Shown here in pieces: positions 54,997-63,573 of a stretch of DNA of 64,000 bases. Source of the stretch: CAVUOA01 sp963742955 (GTDB lineage: Bacteria > Bacteroidota > Ignavibacteria > Tepidaquicellales > OLB5); assembly GCA_963742955.1 (NCBI GenBank), contig CAVUOA010000008.1:310001-374000 (forward strand). Direction: 5' to 3'. The stretch's first letter is position 1. Each line of letters begins with the position of its first letter. Position numbers and translations under genes: made by a program. The notes under the pieces were generated by a model that had not been told where the DNA came from, made no database searches, and was given only the letters and a program-made list of their open reading frames with translations.

Positions 54997-56269
54997 AACA
55001 ATAAAAGTAGATTACTTAGCCAGGGTCGAAGGCGAAGGTTCAATAAATATAAAAATAAAAAACGGTGAAATATCCGATGTGAAATTCGGAATATTCGAGC
55101 CGCCAAGATTCTTTGAAGCATTTTTAAGAGGCAGAATGTATTGGGAAGCCCCTGATATCACTGCCAGAATATGCGGCATATGCCCAATTGCTTACATGAT
55201 GAGCTCAAGCCAGGCAATGGAATATGCATTCGGTGTAAAAGTTGAAGGACAGTTAAGAGAACTAAGAAAATTAATTTACTGCGGCGAGTGGATTGAAAGC
55301 CATGTATTGCACGTTTATATGCTTCACGCTCCTGATTTTCTCGGTTATGAAGATGCAATACAGCTTGCTAAAGATTACCCGCAGGTTGTAGAAAAAGCAT
55401 TGAGGCTGAAAAAAATCGGTAATGACCTGATGACATTAATCGGCGGGCGCGAAATTCATCCTGTTAATCTTAAAGTAGGCGGATTCTATAGAGTACCCAC
55501 TAAAAAGGAATTAAACACAATTACAGAAGACTTAAAATGGGCGCGTGATATTTCTTATGAAACAGTAAAACTGGTTTCAACCTTCCCGATGCCAGATTTT
55601 GAACAGGATTACGAATTTGTAGCATTAAGACACCCCGATGAATATGCCATTATAGAAGGCAGGCTGGTATCAAGTAAAGGAATGGATATACCGGTAGCTG
55701 AATATGACTTAAACTTCACGGAAGAACACGTTGCGCATTCAAACGCGCTGCAATCAAGAAACAGAGATAGAGGAAATTATTTTGTCGGACCGCTTGCGCG
55801 TTATAACCTGAATTATGATAAGCTTCCCGCTTCGGTAAAAGAAGCTGCAAAAGAGGCCGGCATGGAACCAACGTGCAATAATCCTTTCAAAAGCATTATT
55901 ATAAGAAGCCTTGAAACTTTATACGCAGTCGAAGAAGCGCTGAGAATTATTGAAAATTATGAAATGCCCGATAAGCCGAGTGTAGATATACAGCCTGTAT
56001 CAGCAACCGGGTACGGATGCACTGAAGCCCCGAGAGGAATATGTTATCACAGGTACAGAATTGATGAAGAAGGCATTATACGCGATGCAAGAATTATACC
56101 CCCAACTTCGCAGAACCAGAAGACTATTGAAAAAGATTTATGGAATTTCGTTCCGAAATTCATGGATTTATCTAATGATGAACTGACATGGAAATGCGAA
56201 CAGGCTGTAAGGAATTATGACCCTTGTATTTCGTGCGCTACGCATTACGTAAAAATTGACCGTGAATAA
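54983..56269 (+). CDS. hydA: Group 3b-type NiFe hydrogenase, large (alpha) subunit
   Basis: 428 residues from ATG 54983 (MKKNRTIKVDYLARVEGEGS). The N-terminal NiFe ligands are in RICGICPIAY, and the C-terminal pair is in DPCISCATHYVKIDRE. The seven residues after ATH are the expected peptide removed by a maturation protease once Ni is loaded. It activates H2 reversibly, using NAD(P)H through HydG. The 14-nt overlap with hydD and the 8-nt overlap with the protease gene show translational coupling. Confidence 0.95.
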   Translation: MKKNRTIKVDYLARVEGEGSINIKIKNGEISDVKFGIFEPPRFFEAFLRGRMYWEAPDITARICGICPIAYMMSSSQAMEYAFGVKVEGQLRELRKLIYCGEWIESHVLHVYMLHAPDFLGYEDAIQLAKDYPQVVEKALRLKKIGNDLMTLIGGREIHPVNLKVGGFYRVPTKKELNTITEDLKWARDISYETVKLVSTFPMPDFEQDYEFVALRHPDEYAIIEGRLVSSKGMDIPVAEYDLNFTEEHVAHSNALQSRNRDRGNYFVGPLARYNLNYDKLPASVKEAAKEAGMEPTCNNPFKSIIIRSLETLYAVEEALRIIENYEMPDKPSVDIQPVSATGYGCTEAPRGICYHRYRIDEEGIIRDARIIPPTSQNQKTIEKDLWNFVPKFMDLSNDELTWKCEQAVRNYDPCISCATHYVKIDRE

Positions 56270-56729
56270 AAATAATTTAAAGCCGGTTCTCATTATCGGA
56301 ACCGGCAATGATTTCAGAAGCGATGATGCAGCAGGATTAATTGCAGCAAGAGAACTGAAACCGGCTATCAGCGATAATGCGGATATAGCAGAAAGTGACG
56401 GAGACGGTGCAAAGATTATGGAGATGTGGAAAGATTACGATAAGGTAATTATAATAGATGCTGTATCCTTCAGTTCAAAACCCGGTACTGTTCATGTTTT
56501 GGATGCAGCAGCTGTAAAATTTCCTAAAGAATCAGCCACTCATTCATCACACCTGTTCAGTGTGGCAGATGCAGTGGAAACAGCAAAAGTCATGGGGACT
56601 CTCCCAAAGAAAGTTTTGATTTATGGAGTTGAAGGGAAATCGTATGAAATGGGGAATGATGTTTCGGATGATGTGAGAAAAGGAATCGATGAAATTAAAA
56701 ATCTAATACAAAAAGAGATTTTGATATGA
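56262..56729 (+). CDS. NiFe hydrogenase maturation protease
   Basis: 155 residues from GTG 56262, overlapping the hydA stop; a TTG six nt upstream is less likely. Marks of the HyaD/HycI family: LIIGTGNDFRSDDAAGL at the N-terminus with the Ni-ligand Asp and Glu, then IIIDAVSFSSKPGTVHV and the ATHSSHLFSV His. It trims the HydA C-terminus after Ni insertion. Its position right after hydA makes HydA its likely target. Confidence 0.92.
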   Translation: MNKNNLKPVLIIGTGNDFRSDDAAGLIAARELKPAISDNADIAESDGDGAKIMEMWKDYDKVIIIDAVSFSSKPGTVHVLDAAAVKFPKESATHSSHLFSVADAVETAKVMGTLPKKVLIYGVEGKSYEMGNDVSDDVRKGIDEIKNLIQKEILI

Positions 56730-56736
56730 TATCTTA

Positions 56737-58728
56737 ATGAAAAAGATATCTACTAAAAGCATACAATCACAGCTAATACTGTATTTTACAATAGCTATCC
56801 TCACACCTACCATAATAACCAGCATTATAGGTACAAAGCTGATTTATAACCAGGTCATGACGAGGGCTGAAAACAAAAGCATTTCGGACCTCAATTCTGC
56901 GCGTGAAATTTACAGAAATAAAATATCACAGATTGAATATGTAACCCGCCTTACTGCGGCAAGAAGCCTGATAGTTGCTTCGCTTATTGAAAGAAATTCA
57001 GATACACTGCAGCAGGATTTAAACCGCACAATGACAGCCGAAAAGCTTGATATATTTACCATTGTTGATAAAAACGGAATTGTAATCAGCAGGGGCCGGA
57101 ATCCGTTTAATAAAGGAGATACTCTTCTCTCTGATAAGTTTATTGATAAAGTACTGCACACAGGTGAAACAGTTACAGGTACCGATATAATGCCAACGAA
57201 AGAACTTGGCCTGGAATCATACGAGCTTGTTGAAAGGTCACACACTATCCTGCTGCCTACTCCTAAAGCAAAAGAAACCGGGGAGAAAGAAGAAACTTCG
57301 GGAATGATGCTGAAGGCTGCGGTTCCCGTACTTGATAAGAATCATAATGTGGTTGGTGTCCTTATGGGAGGTATTTTGCTGAACAGGAATTTTGAAATAG
57401 TAAATAAGATTACAGAAGTTGTACACGAAAGAGAAATTTACAACGGACAGGAAATCGGCACTGTAACTATATTTCAAAATAATTTCAGAATTGCTACCAA
57501 TGTCAAGAATGAAGACGGCTCATATGCTATTTCAACTTTGGTTTCGGAAGACGTTTACAATAAGGTTCTGCTCGATGGTGAACGGTGGGTTGGCGATGCT
57601 TTTGTGGTAAATAACTGGTACATGAGCGCGTATGAACCAATAAGAGATATTAATAACCGCATTATAGGAATACTATACGTCGGGATTCTCAGAGACCCCT
57701 TTAATGATTTGCTGAGAAATGCCGTTTTAACATTCATCGGCATAGCTGTTGGCGTTATACTTATAATTATTTTTGTAGCCATACTTCTGACAAGAAAAAT
57801 ATCAACTCCGCTTAAGAAACTGGAAAACTTTGCAAAAAAAGTTGAAGAGGGCGATTATAAACCTGACTTTTCAATTGAAGCGCCCCGCGAAATCGAGAAC
57901 CTCGCATATTCATTTAACCACATGGCAAAAGAACTGGAAAAAGAAAAAGAAGAGCTTGAAAACTGGGCAAATACACTTGAAACAAAAGTCGAGCAGCGGT
58001 CTGAAGAGCTTAAAAAAATACATGAACAGATGTTCCGCTCCGAAAAGCTTGCTTCACTCGGCAAACTTGCTGCAGGGGTTGCCCATGAAATCAATAATCC
58101 ATTAACAGGAGTACTCACAAATGCAAGCCTCCTGCTTGAAGACCTAGAAGATGGTGACCCGCGAAGGGAAGATGTTCAGGTTATTGTCAGTGAAACTATC
58201 CGCTGCAGAGAAATAGTCAAGAGGCTTCTTGATTTCGCAAGACAGACAAAACCACAGAAGAAACTTACGAATATCAATACCCTGATTAACAATATTATTC
58301 TATTGGTGAGAAACCAGACTTCATTCAGAAATATTGTTATTGAAAAGCGGCTTGATGATAATCTTCCGGAGATTATGGCAGACCTTGACCAAATCCAGCA
58401 GGTATTTATCAATTTAATTATTAATGCCTCCGAAGCAATGACCAAAGGCGGATGTCTCGATATAGAATCTAAGCTTGATAAAAGCGGTGAATACCTGGAG
58501 GTAATATTTAAAGATAACGGACCGGGAATACCTGACCATATAAAAGCAAGAATTTTCGACCCGTTCTTTACAACAAAAGAACAGGGTACGGGTTTGGGTC
58601 TTTCAATCAGCTACGGTATAATAGAGCGGCACGGCGGTAAAATCAACCTTGAAACCAAGTCAGGTGAAGGCACAACTTTCACAATCTTCCTCCCCGTTAA
58701 TTTTGATGAAGAAGGAGAAGAAATTTAA
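56737..58728 (+). CDS. Membrane sensor histidine kinase with extracytoplasmic cache-type domain and HAMP
   Basis: 663 residues. TM1 is at about 12-33 and TM2 at about 326-352, enclosing about 290 residues of cache-like sensor (LNSAREIYRNKISQIEYVTR..., GTVTIFQNNFRIATNV, GDAFVVNNWYMSAYEPIRD). HAMP follows (TRKISTPLKKLENFAKKVEEGDY), then a coiled-coil. The HisKA phospho-His is in AAGVAHEINNPLTG (near residue 450). ATPase boxes are INASEAM, DNGPGIPD and GTGLGLSIS. It ends at the stop that overlaps the ATG of the next gene (58728), so kinase and sigma-54 activator are a matched pair. It lies 7 nt after the protease gene, thus tied to the hydrogenase operon. Confidence 0.94.
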   Translation: MKKISTKSIQSQLILYFTIAILTPTIITSIIGTKLIYNQVMTRAENKSISDLNSAREIYRNKISQIEYVTRLTAARSLIVASLIERNSDTLQQDLNRTMTAEKLDIFTIVDKNGIVISRGRNPFNKGDTLLSDKFIDKVLHTGETVTGTDIMPTKELGLESYELVERSHTILLPTPKAKETGEKEETSGMMLKAAVPVLDKNHNVVGVLMGGILLNRNFEIVNKITEVVHEREIYNGQEIGTVTIFQNNFRIATNVKNEDGSYAISTLVSEDVYNKVLLDGERWVGDAFVVNNWYMSAYEPIRDINNRIIGILYVGILRDPFNDLLRNAVLTFIGIAVGVILIIIFVAILLTRKISTPLKKLENFAKKVEEGDYKPDFSIEAPREIENLAYSFNHMAKELEKEKEELENWANTLETKVEQRSEELKKIHEQMFRSEKLASLGKLAAGVAHEINNPLTGVLTNASLLLEDLEDGDPRREDVQVIVSETIRCREIVKRLLDFARQTKPQKKLTNINTLINNIILLVRNQTSFRNIVIEKRLDDNLPEIMADLDQIQQVFINLIINASEAMTKGGCLDIESKLDKSGEYLEVIFKDNGPGIPDHIKARIFDPFFTTKEQGTGLGLSISYGIIERHGGKINLETKSGEGTTFTIFLPVNFDEEGEEI

Positions 58729-60128
58729 TGAAAGCCCGCATATTAATAGTTGATGATGAGATTGTTATTTGTCAAAGCTGCGAGAAAATTTTCAAGCGGG
58801 CGGGACATAACGTAACCTATGCCACATCGGGAAAAGATGCTCTTAAAATTCTCGAAATAGAATCTTTTGATGTAGTATTTACTGATTTGAAAATGATGGA
58901 TATCGGCGGAATGGAAGTCTTGAGAACTATTAAGCAAAAATTTCCCGATACAATTGTGGTCATAATAACAGGCTATGCAACTGTTGCATCGGCGGTTGAA
59001 ACTATGCGGCACGGCGCTTTCGATTATCTTCCAAAACCCTTCACACCAGCCGAAATAATAGCTGTACTTAACAAAGCGCTGGAAAAACGCGAGCTGATAA
59101 AAGTTACTTCAACCAAGTTTAACTACACACCTGAAACCGGATTTGAAGGAATTATAGGCAGAAGCCGCAGAATGTGCGAAGTTTACAGCCTGATAGAACG
59201 CGTTGCACTCACTGACAGCACAGTTCTGATAATTGGTGAAAGCGGAACAGGCAAAGACCTGACAGCAAAAGCAATTCATAACAAGAGTAAAAGAAAAGAT
59301 AAAGAATTTTTTGCAATCGATGTTTCAACTCTTTCAAGCACAATACTTGAAAGCGAGTTGTTCGGGCACGTGAAAGGTTCATTTACAGGCGCATATTCAA
59401 ATAAGGAAGGTGTTTTTGAAGCTGCTGATAACGGCACGATTTTTCTTGATGAAATCGGGAATTTACCGATAGAAACTCAAGCTCGATTGCTTAGAGTACT
59501 TCAGAATAAGGAATTCCTCCCGGTTGGCAGCACAGTTGTTAAAAAAGTGGATGTCAGGTTAATATTTGCAACTAACCAGGATTTAAAACAGCTTGTAATC
59601 GATGGAAAATTCCGTGAGGACCTTTTCTACAGGTTAAATGTATTTCCCATTAAGCTTCCTTCACTCAGAGAAAGAAGAGAAGATATTCCCGAGCTTGTAA
59701 TGTATTTTCTAAAGAAATACAGTTCAAAAATAAAAAAGGAAGTTCCATCATTTCAGATTGAGGCAATGGAGCTTCTTGTAAATTACCACTGGCCGGGAAA
59801 TGTAAGAGAGCTTGAACATGCAGTCGAAAGACTTACCATATTAGTAGACGCAAATGAAATAAAACCGTCCCATGTATCTTCTGCCCTGTTCAGGGCTGAA
59901 ATTAATGCTGCTTCATCCATACCCAAATCAATCGATGAACTGAACTCGCTCAAAAAGCAAATAAGAGAGTCCTCCATCCAGGAGATTGAAAAAATGTTTA
60001 TAATAGAGGCGTTAAGGCGCAATGACTGGAATATATCACAAGCCGCACGGGATGTAAGCATGCAAAGGTCAAATTTTCAGGCATTAATGAAAAAATACGA
60101 TATAAAGAAACACTCCCCCTCTGCATAA
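58728..60128 (+). CDS. Sigma-54-dependent NtrC-family response regulator
   Basis: 466 residues. The receiver domain (ILIVDDE, phospho-Asp in VVFTDLKMMD, Lys in YLPKPFTPAE) is residues 1-125. The AAA+ domain has Walker A GESGTGKD, the sigma-54 contact loop as GSFTGA (Ala to Ser variant of GAFTGA), and Walker B GTIFLDEIG. The C-terminal Fis-type HTH reads NDWNISQAARDVSMQRSNFQALM. It activates sigma-54 promoters when phosphorylated by the kinase encoded just upstream. A clear sigma-54 promoter at 60297-60312 stands in front of the next gene and is a candidate target. Confidence 0.95.
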   Translation: MKARILIVDDEIVICQSCEKIFKRAGHNVTYATSGKDALKILEIESFDVVFTDLKMMDIGGMEVLRTIKQKFPDTIVVIITGYATVASAVETMRHGAFDYLPKPFTPAEIIAVLNKALEKRELIKVTSTKFNYTPETGFEGIIGRSRRMCEVYSLIERVALTDSTVLIIGESGTGKDLTAKAIHNKSKRKDKEFFAIDVSTLSSTILESELFGHVKGSFTGAYSNKEGVFEAADNGTIFLDEIGNLPIETQARLLRVLQNKEFLPVGSTVVKKVDVRLIFATNQDLKQLVIDGKFREDLFYRLNVFPIKLPSLRERREDIPELVMYFLKKYSSKIKKEVPSFQIEAMELLVNYHWPGNVRELEHAVERLTILVDANEIKPSHVSSALFRAEINAASSIPKSIDELNSLKKQIRESSIQEIEKMFIIEALRRNDWNISQAARDVSMQRSNFQALMKKYDIKKHSPSA

Positions 60129-60265
60129 ATATTTATTCAAACGCATAAAAATTTATACACCTCTATATTCTTGATTTAAATAACTTAAAACGCTTTAATT
60201 TTTAAATTAAGCTCAAATTTGCAAATTCTGCATATTTAAATATATACTATTTCAGGATGAATAGG

Positions 60266-60286
60266 CTGTTTATGATGTTTAAACAG
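60266..60286. promoter_or_regulatory. Inverted repeat upstream of the sigma-54 promoter
   Basis: CTGTTTA (60266-60272) and TAAACAG (60280-60286) form a perfect 7-bp dyad with a 7-nt centre; one more pair fits outside (G.C with a G-T mismatch next). It ends 10 bp before the -24 element. It may bind the Fis-type HTH of the activator, though it is closer than usual for an enhancer. Confidence 0.45.
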
Positions 60287-60296
60287 TCCTTTTTAT

Positions 60297-60312
60297 TGGC
60301 ATGATACTTGCA
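60297..60312 (+). promoter_or_regulatory. Sigma-54 (-24/-12) promoter
   Basis: TGGCATGATACTTGCA matches TGGCAC-N5-TTGCA with one difference and the exact GG-to-GC spacing. A start point near 60323 fits translation from ATG 60365 (ribosome site AAAGGAG). The gene just upstream encodes a sigma-54 activator. Confidence 0.85.
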
Positions 60313-60364
60313 CTTATTATATACAGTAATGACAACTAAGAACTTAAATAAAGGAGAAAATAAA

Positions 60365-61540
60365 ATGGTTACCCAGAAAATATTGGTTGTTGATGACGAA
60401 AAAACAGTATGCGACAGCATTAAAAAAATATTATCCCGCAAGGGCTATGAAGTAGATAATACACTAAACGCAGATGAAGCTGTAAAGATGATTGGTGAAG
60501 CTAATTATGACTTGGTTATTACTGACTTAATGATGCCGAAAATCAGCGGTATGGAACTGCTTCAGCTTGTTAAAGAGCATTACCCCGAGCTTGAGGTTGT
60601 TGTAGTTACTGGTTATGCTTCAATAGATACAGCGGTAGAAGCTACAAAACTAGGTGCAGCAGATTATCTTCCAAAACCGTTCACACCCGGTGAATTGACA
60701 GAAATCACGCGTAAAGCTCTTGAAAGAAGAAGCAAAAATAGAGAATCACAAAGTAAATCAAAGAATACGGATGAAAAAGATGACGTATCTGATATTATAG
60801 ATGTAGATATGCCATTTAGTGAATCGGAAGTAGCGCACAGCACATCAAGGGAATTCGTTGAGAATCTTACACATTCCGATATTCAGCAGACCAAAAAAGT
60901 GCAAAAGAAGACTGCATACTGCATACTTGGTCAGCGCGAGTGCAGACGTTTGGTTCTTGAAGGAAAAGAATGTGCCGGCGAGTGCCCGATTGTTAAAAAA
61001 GAAAGAGAAAGAGCCGCAAAAGCAGTAAAGAAAATATCAGTTCATTCTCAGGATATAATAGATGTGGATATGCCGTTCAATATGTCAGATGTAGAGAAAT
61101 TTACAAGTGCAGATTATATAAACTGCCTCGATAGTTCCGATATTCCCAGAGCCGCCCTGTACGGCAGAGATGCAACTGCAAAACATAACGTATTGGTTGT
61201 TGATGATGAACCGATAGTTTGCCACAGCTTAAGAAGAATACTCAACAAGCAAAGCTGCCAGGTTGATGAAGCATTTGACATTGATGCAGCATTGCAGAAA
61301 ATGAGACTCAACAAGTTCGATTTAATCTTCTTAGACTTCAAAATGCCGAAGAGTTCAGGTATGGAAGTGCTTAAGACAATAAAGAAATTATATCCCGACA
61401 CTCCTGTGATAATGATAACAGGTTACGCTTCGATAGAAACCGCCGTTGAGGCAACAAAAGCAGGTGCATTTCAGTTCGTTCCGAAACCTTTCACTCCCGA
61501 AGAATTGAAGACTGTTGCTCTGCAGGCACTCGCTGCATAA
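60365..61540 (+). CDS. Double receiver-domain protein with central four-Cys segment and duplicated linker motif
   Basis: 391 residues. REC1 is residues about 1-125 (ILVVDDE, DLVITDLMMPK, YLPKPFTP). REC2 is about 280-391 (VLVVDDE, DLIFLDFKMPK, FVPKPFTP). Both keep Asp and Lys needed for phosphorylation. The centre has two copies of DIIDVDMPF-x-x-S-x-V (about 143-175 and 233-265) around CILGQRECRR...CAGEC, four Cys in 21 residues, possibly an FeS or zinc site. There is no DNA-binding or enzymatic output domain. It could be a phosphate sink or signalling scaffold linked to the upstream kinase. Transcribed from the sigma-54 promoter; the start at 60365 is chosen by its ribosome site AAAGGAG. Confidence 0.85.
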   Translation: MVTQKILVVDDEKTVCDSIKKILSRKGYEVDNTLNADEAVKMIGEANYDLVITDLMMPKISGMELLQLVKEHYPELEVVVVTGYASIDTAVEATKLGAADYLPKPFTPGELTEITRKALERRSKNRESQSKSKNTDEKDDVSDIIDVDMPFSESEVAHSTSREFVENLTHSDIQQTKKVQKKTAYCILGQRECRRLVLEGKECAGECPIVKKERERAAKAVKKISVHSQDIIDVDMPFNMSDVEKFTSADYINCLDSSDIPRAALYGRDATAKHNVLVVDDEPIVCHSLRRILNKQSCQVDEAFDIDAALQKMRLNKFDLIFLDFKMPKSSGMEVLKTIKKLYPDTPVIMITGYASIETAVEATKAGAFQFVPKPFTPEELKTVALQALAA

Positions 61541-61563
61541 TTAAATATACATGCAATTTTAGC

Positions 61564-61600
61564 AAAGGTAAGCTGCCCCAAAACAGCTTACCTTTCTAAT
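61564..61600 (+). terminator. Terminator after the double-receiver gene
   Basis: AAAGGTAAGCTG (61564-61575) pairs perfectly with CAGCTTACCTTT (61584-61595) around CCCCAAAA. It ends the sigma-54 transcript and separates it from the Rrf2 gene. The T-run is weak (last three T of the stem). Confidence 0.75.
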
Positions 61601-61669
61601 ATATAACTACCTATAATTTCATTATATTACATATTTAGCTTAAAAAAATAAAACATACCGTTTTTTCTG

Positions 61670-61700
61670 TTTGTAAATAATATTTTTTTTATTATATTTG
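61670..61700 (+). promoter_or_regulatory. Bacteroidota-type promoter of the Rrf2 gene
   Basis: TTTG (61670-61673), a 19-nt spacer and TATATTTG (61693-61700) match the consensus exactly. The start point near 61706 gives a 30-nt leader to ATG 61736. Confidence 0.65.
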
Positions 61701-61735
61701 AATAAGATAATAAGGTCTTTTTATCAGAATTAGTA

Positions 61736-62170
61736 ATGTTATACTCCAAATACTGTGAATATGTAATAAAGTCTCTCGCCTATCTTTCCAACTACGGTGA
61801 TAAAGATAAGTATGTTATGGTGAGAGAAATCTCCAACAATTTGAACATACCTCATCACTTCCTTTCAAAAATATTTCAGGACCTGGCTTCAACAAATTGG
61901 GTAGTATCCAAGAAGGGTAAAAACGGAGGTTTTTCACTCTCTGCTGACCCGGATAAACTAACCCTTCTTGATATAATAAAGTGGAGTGATGGTATACATA
62001 ACTTCAATAAATGCGTATTGGGAGACCATAACTGCGGAGAAGAATACAGGTGTTCACTCCATAACAGGTGTTCTTCTCTCAGGAATTATATTACTGATTT
62101 CTTTGATACAATGACCGTGCGTGATGTTGCAAAAATAAATAACGAACATCCGGTTGTCACTTTGAATTAA
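61736..62170 (+). CDS. Rrf2-family transcription regulator with Cys cluster
   Basis: 144 residues. The N-terminal winged helix (YVMVREISNNLNIPHHFLSKIFQDLASTNWVVSKKGKNGGFSL) is typical of Rrf2/IscR. The effector loop carries CVLGDHNCGEEYRC and, further on, HNRC, four Cys of which three may hold an FeS cluster, as in IscR or NsrR. It probably senses redox state, Fe-S status or NO, and controls neighbouring hydrogenase/Hdr genes. The target is unknown. It has its own promoter and precedes the second maturation protease by 108 bp. Confidence 0.9.
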   Translation: MLYSKYCEYVIKSLAYLSNYGDKDKYVMVREISNNLNIPHHFLSKIFQDLASTNWVVSKKGKNGGFSLSADPDKLTLLDIIKWSDGIHNFNKCVLGDHNCGEEYRCSLHNRCSSLRNYITDFFDTMTVRDVAKINNEHPVVTLN

Positions 62171-62278
62171 CGTATTAACTAAAGGATTACTCGATTTACA
62201 GAGCAACGATTCAATAGAACTAAGTCTGACTGAATAAAAATTGATTTGATGATAAATGGCTGAAAGGTCATCCAAATA

Positions 62279-62857
62279 ATGAAAACGCTTGTACTGGGAA
62301 TGGGAAACACCCTGCTGAGCGATGACGGGATTGGGATAATAATAAAACGCTACCTGGAAAAACGGCTTAACGGTGCAAAAGAGATAGATTTCGTTGAAAC
62401 AACCTGGGGTGGATTCAGAATAATAGACATACTTTCCGGATATGATTATGCAGTAATTGTAGACTCCATAAAAACTACAAGTAAACCGCAGGGCTATATC
62501 CATCACTTAAAGGCAGATGATTTACTACCCACTCTGCGCCTTACCTCATACCATGATATCAATTTTGCAACAGCCATTAAACTGGCTGAATCTATGGATT
62601 CAAAAGTACCCGATGATATAGATATTTTTGCCGTAGAAATTGAAAATAACTATACTATCTCGGAACACCTCAGCCCAGTCCTTTGGAAATCAATTAAAAA
62701 ATGCTCCGAACAGATTATCAGGCTCCTTGCTGCAAAGCGTATGCTTGGCGGAGCTAAGATTCATACTTCACTGCCTGATATCACAAGCGCAGATGAACTT
62801 GATAAATATTATGAAGAAGATTACACAGAACAAACATCGATAAAATTATATCACTAA
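62279..62857 (+). CDS. Second hydrogenase maturation protease
   Basis: 192 residues. Marks: LVLGMGNTLLSDDGIG with the metal-binding acidic residue, VIVDSIKTTSKPQGYIHH, and TSYHDINFATAI with the His ligand. The HyaD/HycI/FrxA fold is complete; a C-terminal extension of about 40 residues (GGAKIHTSLPDITSADELDKYYEED) is unusual. It is distinct from the 56262 protease. A second NiFe hydrogenase, probably downstream with the Hdr genes beyond the window, is the likely substrate. No Shine-Dalgarno site is obvious. Confidence 0.88.
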   Translation: MKTLVLGMGNTLLSDDGIGIIIKRYLEKRLNGAKEIDFVETTWGGFRIIDILSGYDYAVIVDSIKTTSKPQGYIHHLKADDLLPTLRLTSYHDINFATAIKLAESMDSKVPDDIDIFAVEIENNYTISEHLSPVLWKSIKKCSEQIIRLLAAKRMLGGAKIHTSLPDITSADELDKYYEEDYTEQTSIKLYH

Positions 62858-62878
62858 ATTTTTCTTAGAAATAATAAT

Positions 62879-63562
62879 ATGAAAATCGTAGATATAAAAA
62901 TTCCGGGCAAATTATCCAAAAAAGAAGAAGAGCTGAAAGCTTCGTTCCTCAGGCAAATGGAAACTATACCCAATGCCGAAAAAATAAAATCATGCATTCA
63001 ATGCGGAACGTGCACAGGTTCATGCCCCGTCTCTTACGCAATGGATATTTCGCCCCGTGAGCTGATAGCTCTTTTCAGAGCCGGAGACCTTGAAACTCTG
63101 CTTAACAGCAAATCAATCTGGGTATGCGCTTCATGCTATTCATGCCAGACAAGATGCCCCTCTATGATAAAAGTTACCGATATTATTTATGCACTTAAAC
63201 GTCTTGCTATGGAAAAAGGCATCTATCCGCCGAAGTTCCCCGTTCATTCGTTATCGGAATCATTTGTAAAAGTAATGAACAATTACGGCAGGCTGCATGA
63301 GCCGAGGCTTATGGTTTACTACCTTATGAAAACCAACCCGCTGAAATTGTTCAGCTTTATGCCGTTGGGTCTCAGAATGGCAAAGAAAAAAAGAATAGCT
63401 TACACCCCATCAAAAATTAAAGATTTGAAAGGCTTCAAGAAAATAATTGCCAAAGCCGAAAAGATGGATAGTCCTATGGAAGCAGTTGTAACCGATTACA
63501 TGAAAGAAACCGTGGGTTACGGAGCAATCTCTAAAGAAACAGTATTAGAATCAAAAAAATAA
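62879..63562 (+). CDS. hdrC: HdrC-like FeS subunit of heterodisulfide-reductase-type complex
   Basis: 227 residues. Two [4Fe-4S] motifs: CIQCGTCTGSCPVSYAMDISPREL and CASCYSCQTRCPSMIKVTDII. About 130 residues without Cys follow. It lies 21 nt after the protease gene and 11 nt before hdrB. In methanogens and many anaerobes HdrC with HdrB and HdrA bifurcates electrons between a disulfide or other acceptor and ferredoxin; in non-methanogens the acceptor is usually unknown. Confidence 0.93.
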   Translation: MKIVDIKIPGKLSKKEEELKASFLRQMETIPNAEKIKSCIQCGTCTGSCPVSYAMDISPRELIALFRAGDLETLLNSKSIWVCASCYSCQTRCPSMIKVTDIIYALKRLAMEKGIYPPKFPVHSLSESFVKVMNNYGRLHEPRLMVYYLMKTNPLKLFSFMPLGLRMAKKKRIAYTPSKIKDLKGFKKIIAKAEKMDSPMEAVVTDYMKETVGYGAISKETVLESKK

Positions 63563-63573
63563 GGAAAATAAAA

